From Virgisporangium ochraceum (GTDB taxonomy: Bacteria; Actinomycetota; Actinomycetes; Mycobacteriales; Micromonosporaceae), in assembly GCF_016863655.1 (NCBI RefSeq), contig NZ_BOPH01000134.1, forward strand, positions 1-57,493: a DNA stretch of 57,493 bases, given 5' to 3'. The notes under the pieces were generated by a model. The model saw only the letters and a list, made by a program, of their open reading frames with translations, was not told the DNA's origin and did not search any database. The position numbers and the translations under genes are program-made. This document shows positions 16,348 through 26,289 of the stretch, in pieces (the first letter of the stretch is position 1; the number at the start of each line of letters is the position of its first letter).

Positions 16348-17592
16348 CTAGTTGGCATCTGCTGCCAGGGTCACCGACGCGCGCTGGTCGGCGCCGCTGC
16401 GTTGGTACTGCACCTGGACCACCGCGCCGGGCGGGTACTTGCGCACCAGGGCGACCAGGTCCTCCGGGTCCTCCAGCGGGTCGTCCTCGAGTTTCAGCAC
16501 CACGTCGCCGGCGCGCAGCCCGGCCTGCTCGGCCGGTCCGCTCGCGACGACGCTGGCGAGCTTCACGCCGCCGGTCGGGCTGTTGTAGGCGGGATCGGTC
16601 GACGCGCCGAGCACCGTGCGGCGGGCCTTGCCCCGCTCGATGATGTCCCGGGCCTGCCGCTGCGCCTGGTTGATCGGGATCGCGAACGCCAGGCCGACAT
16701 TGCCCGCCGTCTGCTGGTCGGCCGACAGCGACTTGATGACCGAGTTGATGCCGACCGCGCGGCCGGCGAGATCGAACAGCGGACCGCCGGAGTTGCCCTG
16801 GTTCACGGCCGCGTCGGTCTGGATCGCGGCGTAGTAGCGGGGGCTGCCGCTCTCCCCGGCGACCACCGGCCGGTCGGTCGCGCTGACGATCCCGTAGGTG
16901 ACCGTGTTCGACAGCGCCAGCGGCGCACCGACCGCGATCACCGGGTCGCCGACCTGTACGGCGTCGGAGTCGGCGAACTCGACCGCCGGCAGACCGGTCT
17001 GGTCGATCTTCAACACCGCGACGTCGGACTCGGTCTCGGTGCCGATCACCCGGGCCGGTGCGGTGCGCCCGTCGGAGAACGTGACGGTGATCGTGGCGCC
17101 GCCGGACGCGCCACCGACCACGTGGTCGTTGGTGAGCACGTAACCGTCGCTGGAGACGATGAAGCCGGAGCCCAGGCTGCCGGAGTTGCCGACGCGCGCC
17201 CGGATCGTCACCACGCTCGGAAGCACCTTCTTGACCACGCCGGCCACCGATTCCGGTGCCCGGTTGGCCGCCTCGGGTGGACTGCCGCCGAGCTGGGTGC
17301 CGCCGCCGAGCGCACCGCCCCCGCCGCGCAGCGCGAACACGTAGCCGAGGGTGCCGCCGAGCGCGCCCGCCAGCAGGGCGGTGATCACGGACACCATGAG
17401 CACGAGGCCGAGACCGCGGCGCGGCGGTGGCGGCGGTGTCTCGAGCGCGACGGGCGGCGTGACACCGGGCGGCGGGGGCGTGTAGACCACCGCGGAGGCC
17501 TGCGGGTCGCGCCACGGATCGCTCAGCGCGTCGGACCACCACACCTCACGGGCCTGCCCTGCGCCTCGCTGCCAGGGCGATCCGTCCGTCAC
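16348..17592 (-). CDS. htrA: HtrA/DegP-type membrane serine protease with PDZ domain
   Basis: A 414-aa envelope protease. Residues 1-60 are a cytoplasmic Pro-rich segment and 62-88 a single transmembrane helix. The trypsin-like domain carries the triad His157 (TNDHVV), Asp190 (ESDVAV) and Ser268 (GNSGGP), and a C-terminal PDZ domain follows (about 310-410, AGLRAGDVVLKLEDDPLED). It degrades or refolds damaged exported proteins. The GTG at 17592 is chosen because GAAGGAG lies seven bases upstream; the frame extends to 17679 without a better start. It is divergent from the O-methyltransferase and precedes tatB. Confidence 0.92.
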   Translation of the reverse strand: MTDGSPWQRGAGQAREVWWSDALSDPWRDPQASAVVYTPPPPGVTPPVALETPPPPPRRGLGLVLMVSVITALLAGALGGTLGYVFALRGGGGALGGGTQLGGSPPEAANRAPESVAGVVKKVLPSVVTIRARVGNSGSLGSGFIVSSDGYVLTNDHVVGGASGGATITVTFSDGRTAPARVIGTETESDVAVLKIDQTGLPAVEFADSDAVQVGDPVIAVGAPLALSNTVTYGIVSATDRPVVAGESGSPRYYAAIQTDAAVNQGNSGGPLFDLAGRAVGINSVIKSLSADQQTAGNVGLAFAIPINQAQRQARDIIERGKARRTVLGASTDPAYNSPTGGVKLASVVASGPAEQAGLRAGDVVLKLEDDPLEDPEDLVALVRKYPPGAVVQVQYQRSGADQRASVTLAADAN

Positions 17593-17689
17593 GATCGGCG
17601 CTCCTTCATCGACCGGGGCCAACCGCTGGTCGGTGGCACCTGTCCAGCATTGCACGTGGGCGCGCACACCATCTGCCACGAACGCTCAC

Positions 17690-17724
17690 TAGGCTCGCTC
17701 CGGGACGGGAGGAGGTGCGCGATC
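17690..17724 (+). promoter_or_regulatory. Promoter, strong ribosome-binding site and possible AUC start
   Basis: TAGGCT (17690-17695) is a good -10 box, placing transcription start near 17702. GGAGGAGG (17708-17715) is an unusually strong Shine-Dalgarno sequence six bases before ATC at 17722. The only upstream in-frame GTG, at 17656, would lie outside this transcript. Confidence 0.5.
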
Positions 17725-18357
17725 ACCGCGCGGTTCGAGGCGCACGTCCGGGACTTCGCCAACGGCTACGTCGCGGAGGACGCACTGCTCACAGCCGCCC
17801 GCGAACATGCCGAGGAGCTGGGGTTGGCGCCGGTGAGTCCGGCGGCGGGCGCCGCGTTGCGCCTGGTCGCCGCGGCCGGTGCGGCCCGCGCCGTGGTCGA
17901 GATCGGCACGGGGACCGGCGTGAGCGGGCTCTGGCTGCTCCGCGGCATGCGTGCCGACGGCGTACTCACCACGATCGACGTCGAGGCGGAGCATCAGCGG
18001 GTGGCGCGCCGGGTGTTCGCGTCGGCCGGCCTGGCACCGTCACGCACCCGGATCATCACCGGCCGGGCCCGGGATGTGCTACCCCGGCTCGCCGACGGCG
18101 TCTACGACCTGGTCTTCGTGCACCACGACCGGCTGGAGTACGCGGCGGCGGTGGCCGCGGCGGCGCGGCTCCTGCGTCCCGGCGGTCTGCTCGTGCTGGG
18201 CGACGCCTGGAGCGGCGGACGGCTCACCGACCCGACCGCGCGCGACCCCCAGACCGTCGCGCTCCGCGAGGTCCTGAAGGCGCTCCGCGACGAGGACGGC
18301 TGGCTCCCGGCGTTCCTGCCGACCGCCGACGGACTTGCCTGCGCGGTGCGCCGGTAA
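17722..18357 (+). CDS. SAM-dependent O-methyltransferase, class I
   Basis: About 211 aa. The fold is the caffeoyl-CoA/catechol O-methyltransferase type: a helical N-terminus (FEAHVRDFANGYVAEDALLTAAREHAEELG), SAM motif I VVEIGTGTGVSGLWLL, acidic strand TIDVEAEH, then DLVFVHHDRLEYAAAV and RPGGLLVLGDAW. The usual metal-ligand Asp of FVDAxK is replaced by FVHHD. The start is uncertain: GTG at 17656 is in frame, but the promoter and ribosome-binding site point to the AUC at 17722. In M. tuberculosis the homologous gene is separated from htrA by sigE and rseA; both are absent here. The methyl acceptor is unknown. Confidence 0.82.
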   Translation: MTARFEAHVRDFANGYVAEDALLTAAREHAEELGLAPVSPAAGAALRLVAAAGAARAVVEIGTGTGVSGLWLLRGMRADGVLTTIDVEAEHQRVARRVFASAGLAPSRTRIITGRARDVLPRLADGVYDLVFVHHDRLEYAAAVAAAARLLRPGGLLVLGDAWSGGRLTDPTARDPQTVALREVLKALRDEDGWLPAFLPTADGLACAVRR

Positions 18358-18396
18358 CGCGTGCTTTCTGTCGTACCCCCCGTCGAGCCTTGACGC

Positions 18397-19386
18397 ATGA
18401 ACCCCGAACTCGCACACACCGTGCTCCTGCCAGCCGTTCCCCCGTTCTCCCTGGCCGCGTCGCTGGGCGCCATGTCCGGGTTCCGGCCGTCGGCCGGCGA
18501 CCAGGCGGTCCTGGTCGACCGGGTCCGCAAGGGCCTGGCCCATCCCGACCATCCGCGTGCCGCCGTCGTCGTCGAGGTCAGCGAGCCGCCCGATGCCAGG
18601 CCGGGCGTGCGGCTCGACGTCTACGCCGACCGGCCGCTGTCCCCCGCGGGCGCCGGCCACCTCGAGCGGAGGGTCGCCGCGTGGCTGAGCCTCGGCGACG
18701 ACCTGCGGCCGCTGCTCGCCCTGATGGCCGACGACCCGCCGGTCGCCGAGCTGCTCCCGCTCGTCGCCGGCCTGCACCAGGTGCGGTTCAGCTCGCTGGC
18801 CGAGGGTGCCACGTACTTCACGCTCACCCAGCGGTCCACCCAGTGGTTCGCCACGGCGCGCAAGGCGCGGATGGCGTCCGAACTGGGGCGCCGGATCGCG
18901 TTCGAGGGCGAGACCTACGTCGCCTTCCCCGGCCTCGACGAGCTGGCCGCCCTCGGCGCCGACGGCCTGTTCACCTTCGCCGGCAACGCCCAGCGCGCCC
19001 TCCGCCTCGCCGAGGTGCTGAGCGGGGTCGCCGCGCTCGACGAGCAGACCCTGCGCACCGCCCCTTACGACGAGGCCCGCTCGATGCTGCTCGGCGTACG
19101 CGGCATCGGCACGTTCACCGCCGACGCCATCCTGCTCCGGGTCCTGGGCCGCCCCGACGACGCCCCGTTGGAGATGAATCAGTTCACCACGATGACGGCC
19201 GAGGTCTACGGTCCGGCCGGCGCCCCGGCCCCCGCCCTGCTACGCGAACGGTACGAACCGTACGTCGGCTGGTGGGCGTACCTGTGCCGCACGGCGCTGG
19301 GGGTCCGCCGCCGGCAGGCCATGGCCGAGAAGGCAGCCGAGAAGGCAGCCGAGAGAGCGGCCGAGGCGACCGGGCGGGCCGCCTAG
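18397..19386 (+). CDS. AlkA-like HhH-GPD DNA glycosylase homologue with altered active site
   Basis: A 329-aa protein related to DNA-3-methyladenine glycosylase II. The central helix-hairpin-helix is SMLLGVRGIGTFTADAILLRVLG (about residues 230-252), and the later YVGWWAYLCR matches the AlkA segment after the catalytic loop. Aligning from GIG, the positions of AlkA's DD pair (with catalytic Asp238) read EM in PLEMNQF, so the catalytic Asp seems missing. A Glu is adjacent. The last 20 residues are an Ala/Glu/Lys repeat (AEKAAEKAAERAAEA). It lies 39 bp after the methyltransferase. It may bind lesions without excising them, or use a different residue. Confidence 0.78.
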   Translation: MNPELAHTVLLPAVPPFSLAASLGAMSGFRPSAGDQAVLVDRVRKGLAHPDHPRAAVVVEVSEPPDARPGVRLDVYADRPLSPAGAGHLERRVAAWLSLGDDLRPLLALMADDPPVAELLPLVAGLHQVRFSSLAEGATYFTLTQRSTQWFATARKARMASELGRRIAFEGETYVAFPGLDELAALGADGLFTFAGNAQRALRLAEVLSGVAALDEQTLRTAPYDEARSMLLGVRGIGTFTADAILLRVLGRPDDAPLEMNQFTTMTAEVYGPAGAPAPALLRERYEPYVGWWAYLCRTALGVRRRQAMAEKAAEKAAERAAEATGRAA

Positions 19387-19475
19387 CGGCGCCCACCCGG
19401 AACGCGCGGACCGCACACCGAACGCGCGCCGCGCCCGCAGAGCGCGCCGTGCTCAACGCCTGTGTGCGGCGGCGG

Positions 19476-20996
<1,521 letters not shown>

Positions 20997-21161
20997 GGGG
21001 TCTCCCGTGCCCGGTTCCGGGCGGCAATGGTCACCCGCCGGGCCACGGCAGGCGAGGAGGGACGTTCGGATGTGCGCCGCGCCGGTGGACGGCCGGCGCG
21101 CCGTCGTGGTCGACAGCGCGCCGGCACGGAATCCCCGTACGAGCCGCGGTTCGGGCCGGAG

Positions 21162-21329
21162 TCAGCCGGTGGCGGTCTTCAGCGCCTCGCTGAGCGCGTT
21201 CGCCTCGTCCGGCGTCATCTCGACGACCAGGCGGCCGCCACCTTCCAGTGGCACCCGCATGACGATGCCCCGGCCCTCCTTGGTGACCTCCAGCGGACCG
21301 TCACCCGTCCGCGGCTTCATGGCCGCCAT
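21162..21329 (-). CDS. DUF3117 small protein
   Basis: A 55-aa protein, MAAMKPRTGDGPLEVTKEGR at the start and MTPDEANALSEALK near the end. This is the whole of the small actinobacterial DUF3117 family. The ATG at 21329 follows GGGGAGA on the minus strand. The longer frame to 21491 adds unrelated sequence. The function is unknown. The strong conservation of this tiny protein across actinobacteria is known; I infer a basic housekeeping role. Confidence 0.88.
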   Translation of the reverse strand: MAAMKPRTGDGPLEVTKEGRGIVMRVPLEGGGRLVVEMTPDEANALSEALKTATG

Positions 21330-21506
21330 CTTGTCTCCCCTCACATCAGCCAGTCGAGCTAAGCCACTCAGGCGCGGCGGTTCCCCTCGCAGGCCCGCAC
21401 CCACATGCGACGTGCCACTTTCCGGCGAGCGATCAGCCCGTCGGTTACGTGCCAACTTTTGATTTTCGCTGATAATGGCCCCAAGACCCAAACCGACGCG
21501 GCTTCG

Positions 21507-21548
21507 TTGTGACAGTGATATGGCCCGTGACCGGCAGCTCTGTCACAA
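21507..21548 (+). promoter_or_regulatory. Widely spaced perfect inverted repeat before the PaaX-type gene
   Basis: TTGTGACAG (21507-21515) and CTGTCACAA (21540-21548) are exact inverted copies separated by 24 bp. The second ends nine bases before the ATG of the PaaX-type regulator. It is a strong candidate for its own operator, since PaaX-type repressors bind spaced inverted half-sites. Confidence 0.6.
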
Positions 21549-21557
21549 TGAGCGCCC

Positions 21558-22364
21558 ATGCAGGCACGGTCGGCCCTCTTCGACCTGTACGGCGACTACC
21601 TGCGTCCGCGTGGCGGTCGCGCCCCGGTCGCCGCTCTCGTGCGTCTGCTCGCGCCCCTCGGAATAGCGGCCCCAGCAGTGCGAACAGCCGTCTCGCGGAT
21701 GGTCAGGCAGGGCTGGCTGCACCCGCTGCGGCTGTCGAGCGGACCCGGTTACCTGCTCACCCCGAAGGCCACGAGAAGGCTCGACGACTCCAGCGCCCGC
21801 ATCTACCGCACCGGCCGGCTGGCCTGGGACGGAAAGTTCGACCTGCTGGTCATCGAGCCGCCGGCGGCCCGGGCCGAACGGCAACGGCTCGCCTCCACCC
21901 TGAGCTTCCTCGGGTACGGCAGCATCGACACCGGCACCTGGGTCGCGCCGCGGCCGTCCGACGAGGTCGAGCACCTCCTCGCCGACGCCGGGATCGTGTT
22001 CGAACGGTTCACGGCCGGGCACACCGGCGGCCTGCGGGGCGCCGCCGCGCTCGTCCGCCGGGCGTGGAACCTGCCGGAACTCGCGGCCGCCTACGAACGG
22101 TTCGTCCAGGACGCACGGGAACTGGTCGAACAGCCACCGGCCGACGACGAGGCCGCCTACCTCGCCCGGTTCACGCTGGTACACCGCTGGCGCACGTTCC
22201 TCTTCCGTGACCCGCAGCTGCCACCGGTGCTGCTCCCCGACCGCTGGGCCGGCACCGCCGCCGCGGCGTTCTTCGACCACCACGCCGCCCGCCTGCGGCC
22301 ACCGGCCGACCGGTTCGTCGACCGGTGCCTCGACAACGCCCAGCGGCCGCCAGTACCCGCGTAA
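21558..22364 (+). CDS. PaaX family transcriptional regulator
   Basis: A 268-aa repressor. The N-terminal winged helix includes SALFDLYGDYLRPRGGRAPVAALVRLLAPLGIAAPAVRTAVSRMVRQGWL, followed by the PaaX central and C-terminal domains (RRAWNLPELAAAYERFV, RFTLVHRWRTFLFRDPQLPPVLLPDRW), which match well. PaaX of E. coli responds to phenylacetyl-CoA and represses phenylacetate genes. Here a putative operator precedes the gene, and an enoyl-CoA hydratase/isomerase follows 12 bp downstream in a likely two-gene operon. No other paa genes are nearby, so the effector may be another acyl-CoA. Confidence 0.9.
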   Translation: MQARSALFDLYGDYLRPRGGRAPVAALVRLLAPLGIAAPAVRTAVSRMVRQGWLHPLRLSSGPGYLLTPKATRRLDDSSARIYRTGRLAWDGKFDLLVIEPPAARAERQRLASTLSFLGYGSIDTGTWVAPRPSDEVEHLLADAGIVFERFTAGHTGGLRGAAALVRRAWNLPELAAAYERFVQDARELVEQPPADDEAAYLARFTLVHRWRTFLFRDPQLPPVLLPDRWAGTAAAAFFDHHAARLRPPADRFVDRCLDNAQRPPVPA

Positions 22365-22376
22365 AGGAGAAACCCC

Positions 22377-23150
22377 ATGACACTGCTCGTCGAGAAGGAC
22401 GGCGCGGTCACCACGCTGACGCTCAACCGGCCCGACGCGCTCAACGCGCTCGACGTCCCGTTGAAGCTCGCGCTCACGGAAGCGGTCGAGGCCATCAGGG
22501 CAGACCGTGGATGCCGTGCCGTGGTGCTGACCGGCGCCGGCCGGGCCTTCTGCGTCGGGCAGGACCTCCGGGAGCACGTGGAGTCGCTGAAGGGTGACGA
22601 CCCGCTGTCGACGGTCACCGAGCACTACAACCCGCTCGTGCTGGCGCTGGCCGGCCTCGACCGGCCCGTCGTGGCCGCCGTGCGCGGGGTGGCCGCCGGC
22701 GCCGGGGCCTCGCTCGCGCTGCTCGCCGACTTCCGGGTCGGCGGGCCGAAGACCGGGTTCCTGATGGCGTTCGCCAACGTGGGCCTCGCCGCCGACACCG
22801 GCGCGAGCTGGACGCTCCCCCGCATCGTCGGGCACGCCAAGGCCACCGAGCTGCTGATGCTGGCCGAGCCGGTCGACTCGGCCGAGTCACACCGGCTCGG
22901 CCTGCTCACCTACCTCGTCGACGACGACGAGAAGGTGCTGCCGAGAGCGCAGGAGCTGGCGGCGCGGCTCGCGGCCGGACCGACCGTGGCGTACGGGCAG
23001 ATCAAACGCCAACTGGCCGGGGCCGCGACGCTCGCCGACGCCCTCGCCGTGGAGGCCGAGGCGCAGGCAACGTGCGGCGCGACGGAGGACCACAAGCAGG
23101 CGACAAGAGCGTTCGTGCAGAAGCAGCGGCCGAGCTTCACAGGAGCTTAG
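22377..23150 (+). CDS. Enoyl-CoA hydratase/isomerase, PaaG-like
   Basis: A 257-aa crotonase-fold enzyme. The oxyanion-hole segments are GRAFCVGQDL and AAVRGVAAGAGASLALLADFRV. The active-site region NVGLAADTGASWTLPRIVG has an Asp where PaaG-type isomerases do and lacks the paired Glu residues of classical hydratases. This favours isomerase action such as that on phenylacetate epoxide-CoA. AAGGAG lies eight bases before the ATG. It is cotranscribed with the PaaX-type regulator. The last 14 bases overlap the convergent DUF1501 gene. Confidence 0.85.
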   Translation: MTLLVEKDGAVTTLTLNRPDALNALDVPLKLALTEAVEAIRADRGCRAVVLTGAGRAFCVGQDLREHVESLKGDDPLSTVTEHYNPLVLALAGLDRPVVAAVRGVAAGAGASLALLADFRVGGPKTGFLMAFANVGLAADTGASWTLPRIVGHAKATELLMLAEPVDSAESHRLGLLTYLVDDDEKVLPRAQELAARLAAGPTVAYGQIKRQLAGAATLADALAVEAEAQATCGATEDHKQATRAFVQKQRPSFTGA

Positions 23151-24363
23151 GAATCGAGCCCTTCCAGCCGTTCAGCACCCGGCCCGGGTCGGTGTCGAGC
23201 ACGCCGGCCAGCAGCGTCGCGTACACGTCGCGGAAGTCGGTGGTGAACTTCAGGTCACCGTCGTCGAGGTCGGCGAGGTCGGGACGCTCACCGTACTGGC
23301 CGCCGCGCACCGGCTGGCCGAGCAGGAACACGTCGGAGGCGGTTCCGTGGTCGGTACCGTCGGACGCGTTCGCGCGCACCCGGCGGCCGAACTCGGAGTA
23401 GATCGCGACGACCACGCCGCGCCCGCGTTCGGACCGCGACATGCGCTCGACGAAGCCGCCCACGGCCGTGTCGAGCTCGGTGAGCAGGTTCTGCTGCGCC
23501 TCCCGTCCGTCGGCGTGCAGGTCGAACCCGCCCAGCGACGCCGAGAAGACCCGGGTGGCCACGCCGGCCTCCACGCACCGGGCGATCACCTCCAGCTGGG
23601 CCTTCAACTCGGTGCGCCCGCCCGTGCCGGTGCCGGGCGAGCCGGCCTGCTCGTCGGGCGCGTCGGGCAGGTCCTGCACCATGCGGTCGACCTGTACCAG
23701 GTCGGCGAACGCGCGGGCGGCCCGGGCCTGCAGCGGGCTCTCGTCGGAGGCCGCCTGCCCGAGCGCGGTCAGGACCGCCGGTTGGTAGCCCTTCGGCAAC
23801 GACGAGCCGGTCGTGGTCACGGCGGCACCGGCCCGGGTGGCGCCGGCGAGCACCGGCGGGAGCACCCGCTCGAACGTCACCGCGTGCCGCGGGTCGCCGC
23901 CCGGCACGGTGTCGAGCCACCGGCCCAGCCAGCCGGTGTTGCCCGGACGCGACGGGTCGCCGGTCTGCCAGATGTCCATCGAGCGGAAGTGGCTGCGGTC
24001 GGGCTTCGGGTATCCGACGTTGCGCACGATCGCCAGCTGACGCGCGTCCCACAGCTTTTTGAAGGTCTTCAGCGACGGGCTGAGCCCGGTTTCGTCGTCG
24101 AGCCGCAGCACCTGGTCGCCGGTGTAGGCGATCTCGCCGCGGGCCTTCGCGTAGCCGGGGTCGGCGAAGGGGATCACGGTGGCGAGGCCGTCGTTGCCGC
24201 CGTAGAGCGTGATCAGGACGAGCGTCCGCGGGCCGCCGAGCGGCTTCCACGACGTGGTCTCCATCAGCTGGCCGAGCGTGTAGGCGCCCGCGCCGGCGGC
24301 CAGCGCCGTGCCACCGACGACGCCGCTGGCCAGGAGGAACTTCCTACGGGTCACGAGGTCCAT
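23137..24363 (-). CDS. DUF1501 Tat-exported protein
   Basis: A 408-aa protein. The N-terminus LVTRRKFLLASGVVGGTALAAGA is a twin-arginine signal. The body shows DUF1501 features: LVLITLYGGNDGL, SHFRSMDIWQTG, GRGVVVAIYSEFGRRVRANAS-type sequence and TDHGTASDVFLLG, which places it in the alkaline-phosphatase/sulfatase-like superfamily. The catalytic activity is not established. It begins one base after the stop of the DUF1800 gene (TGAcATG), the standard pairing of these families, so the two probably act together in the envelope. Confidence 0.9.
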   Translation of the reverse strand: MDLVTRRKFLLASGVVGGTALAAGAGAYTLGQLMETTSWKPLGGPRTLVLITLYGGNDGLATVIPFADPGYAKARGEIAYTGDQVLRLDDETGLSPSLKTFKKLWDARQLAIVRNVGYPKPDRSHFRSMDIWQTGDPSRPGNTGWLGRWLDTVPGGDPRHAVTFERVLPPVLAGATRAGAAVTTTGSSLPKGYQPAVLTALGQAASDESPLQARAARAFADLVQVDRMVQDLPDAPDEQAGSPGTGTGGRTELKAQLEVIARCVEAGVATRVFSASLGGFDLHADGREAQQNLLTELDTAVGGFVERMSRSERGRGVVVAIYSEFGRRVRANASDGTDHGTASDVFLLGQPVRGGQYGERPDLADLDDGDLKFTTDFRDVYATLLAGVLDTDPGRVLNGWKGSIPKLL

Positions 24364-24364
24364 G

Positions 24365-25669
24365 TCATTGCACCGTGTATTCCGGGCTCGCGAGGGCGAG
24401 CGAGACGATGCGCTTCGGCTCGCCGGTCAGCACCGCGCGGGTGCGGTCGGTGAAGCCGTCGAGCGCCAGGAGGTTCGCCAGGGCGTCGGGTCGCTGTTTC
24501 TCCGGGACCGCGGCCAGCTTCTCGGTGACCGCGGGGGACGCCTTCGCGGCCAGCAGGTCGGCCGCCTTGAGCCGCCACTGGGTGCCCGACGTCGTGAGCC
24601 ACGCCGTCCCGGACGGCCAGCCGCCCACGCTCGGCGGGTCGAGCGGTATCTGCCCCTGCTCGCGCAGCGCCCTGACGAGCTGCTGCTTCTCGGCCGTGGA
24701 CAGTTCGCCGGGACGCACGCCGAGCTGGCGCATCGCGCCGACGGCCCACTCGACGGGCTGCTTCACCAGCTGACCCTTCGTGGCGGCGAATGCCGGGTCG
24801 GTGAACAGCGCCTTCAACACCGCCGTGATCCCCTGCGGGAACGCGGCGACCAGGCGGCCGTGCGTGTCGGCCGGGACCGGGTCGGTCGACGCGTACCGGT
24901 ACCAGAGGCGGGCGGTGACGAACTTCGCGGTGGCCTCCTGCGCGAGCAGGATGTCGACGAACTCGTCGGTGCCGAACGGCCCCGTCCGGCCGAGGATCGT
25001 CTTCTCCCCGGTGTCGACCCGCTTGGCGTTGATCACCGCCAGGTTGCGGGACCGGTCGACCGCCCAGCCGGTGAGCGCCCGCGCACCCGCCTTGACGTCC
25101 GCCTCCGTGTAGTTGCCGATGCCGAGCGTGAACAGCTCCATCAGCTCGCGGGCGAGGTTCTCGTTCGGGGCCTTGGCGGTGTTCTTGTGCCCGTCGAGCC
25201 ACCAGATCAGGGCCGGGTCCTTGGCCATGGCGTGCGCCAGGACGCCGAAGGCGCCCGTGCCCAGCGCGTGCAGCTTCTGCTGGTGCGCGAGCATGACCTG
25301 CGGAAACTGCACCTTCTGGACCGACGTGGCCCAGTGCCCGTGCCAGAAGAACGTCAGCTTCTCGTGTGCCTGATGATCGGCCTGCACCATGCGGTCGAGC
25401 CACCAGACGGTCAGCGCGGCGACCTGCTCACGCTGCTGCTTCTGGGCCGCCTGCTTCTGCTCGCGGGTGGCGTCCTTGGCCAGCGCCGCCACCGGGTCGG
25501 CGGTGGCCGGTGGTGGCGTGCGGGCCGCGCCCGCGTCGGCGGCCGGCGGGGCGAGCAGCGCGTCGACTGTGGCGGCGACGCCGCCCTTCTCCGCCGCGTC
25601 CACCTCGTCGACGCGGGGGCCGAACCCGGCACGACGGAGGAGATGCGCGAGATCCGAACGGGTCGCCAT
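24365..25669 (-). CDS. DUF1800 domain protein
   Basis: A 434-aa protein with the DUF1800 core: LLRRAGFGPRVDEVDAA at the N-terminus, FWHGHWATS, ENLARELMELFTLGIGNYTEADVKAGARALTGW and the terminal SPEYTVQ. A low-complexity Ala/Pro segment and a Gln/Lys-rich stretch (REQKQAAQKQQREQ) lie at about 40-95. The family is of unknown function and almost always encoded with DUF1501. No signal peptide is visible, so it may be exported by its partner's Tat signal or act inside the cell. Confidence 0.9.
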   Translation of the reverse strand: MATRSDLAHLLRRAGFGPRVDEVDAAEKGGVAATVDALLAPPAADAGAARTPPPATADPVAALAKDATREQKQAAQKQQREQVAALTVWWLDRMVQADHQAHEKLTFFWHGHWATSVQKVQFPQVMLAHQQKLHALGTGAFGVLAHAMAKDPALIWWLDGHKNTAKAPNENLARELMELFTLGIGNYTEADVKAGARALTGWAVDRSRNLAVINAKRVDTGEKTILGRTGPFGTDEFVDILLAQEATAKFVTARLWYRYASTDPVPADTHGRLVAAFPQGITAVLKALFTDPAFAATKGQLVKQPVEWAVGAMRQLGVRPGELSTAEKQQLVRALREQGQIPLDPPSVGGWPSGTAWLTTSGTQWRLKAADLLAAKASPAVTEKLAAVPEKQRPDALANLLALDGFTDRTRAVLTGEPKRIVSLALASPEYTVQ

Positions 25670-25760
25670 GCCCTGACCGTAACGCCGGTGCGCGGTGCGA
25701 CTGGGTAGACCTGCCCGAAATGTCCGACTATCGGCACGGTCTCTGTGGCGCCTCTGTGGA

Positions 25761-26282
25761 TCAGTCCTCTTCTTCGGGGTCCTGGTTCGACTCGATGCCC
25801 AGAACGAAGGCCTGCATGGCCAGCTCGTTGCCCACCGGGCTGACGAACGCCGGCAGCTCCTGCGGCCCCAGCTCGTACACGTACGACCAGAACAGGCGCG
25901 CAGCCTCGGCCGGGCTGGCCGCCTCGATCGGCATGTCGACGCTCACGAGCCAGGTGCGCTTCGGCCCGTCGGTGCGCAGGTACGGGTCGACCCCACCGGC
26001 CGACGCCTCGAACGCCGAGGGCTCCAGCGGGTACACACCCGGCCCGGCGAGCTTGAGGTCGCCCACGGGCACGGGCTGGTCGAGCAGCCGGTGGGTGTAG
26101 TGCACCTCGCCGGGCACCCGCACGCGGCCCAGGCCGAACAGCACCGGCGCGGCTCCGTCGGCGACCAGCAGGACGACATCGCCGGCCGTCGGGCCGTCGC
26201 CCTCCAGCGGAACCGAGTCGTTGGCGAACAGCCGCTCCTCGTCGAGCCGTTCGGCCGGGAACACCACCGCCCAATGCGCCAT
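25761..26282 (-). CDS. Conserved hypothetical protein
   Basis: A 173-aa acidic soluble protein I do not recognise. It begins MAHWAVVFPAERLDEERLF and is beta-rich (GDVVLLVADGAAPVLFGLGRVR, VHYTHRLLDQPVPV). It has a conserved-looking TWLVSVDMPIEAASPAEAARLFWSYV and ends in an acidic tail (NQDPEEED). No catalytic motif or membrane segment is visible. It starts seven bases after the Tag glycosylase stop on the same strand, so the two are probably cotranscribed. Confidence 0.65.
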   Translation of the reverse strand: MAHWAVVFPAERLDEERLFANDSVPLEGDGPTAGDVVLLVADGAAPVLFGLGRVRVPGEVHYTHRLLDQPVPVGDLKLAGPGVYPLEPSAFEASAGGVDPYLRTDGPKRTWLVSVDMPIEAASPAEAARLFWSYVYELGPQELPAFVSPVGNELAMQAFVLGIESNQDPEEED

Positions 26283-26289
26283 CGCTACA

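Noticed and set aside
21558..23150. A phenylacetate degradation cluster
   Set aside because: Only a PaaX-type regulator and one crotonase-fold enzyme are present; no paaABCDE, paaK or paaZ is in the window.
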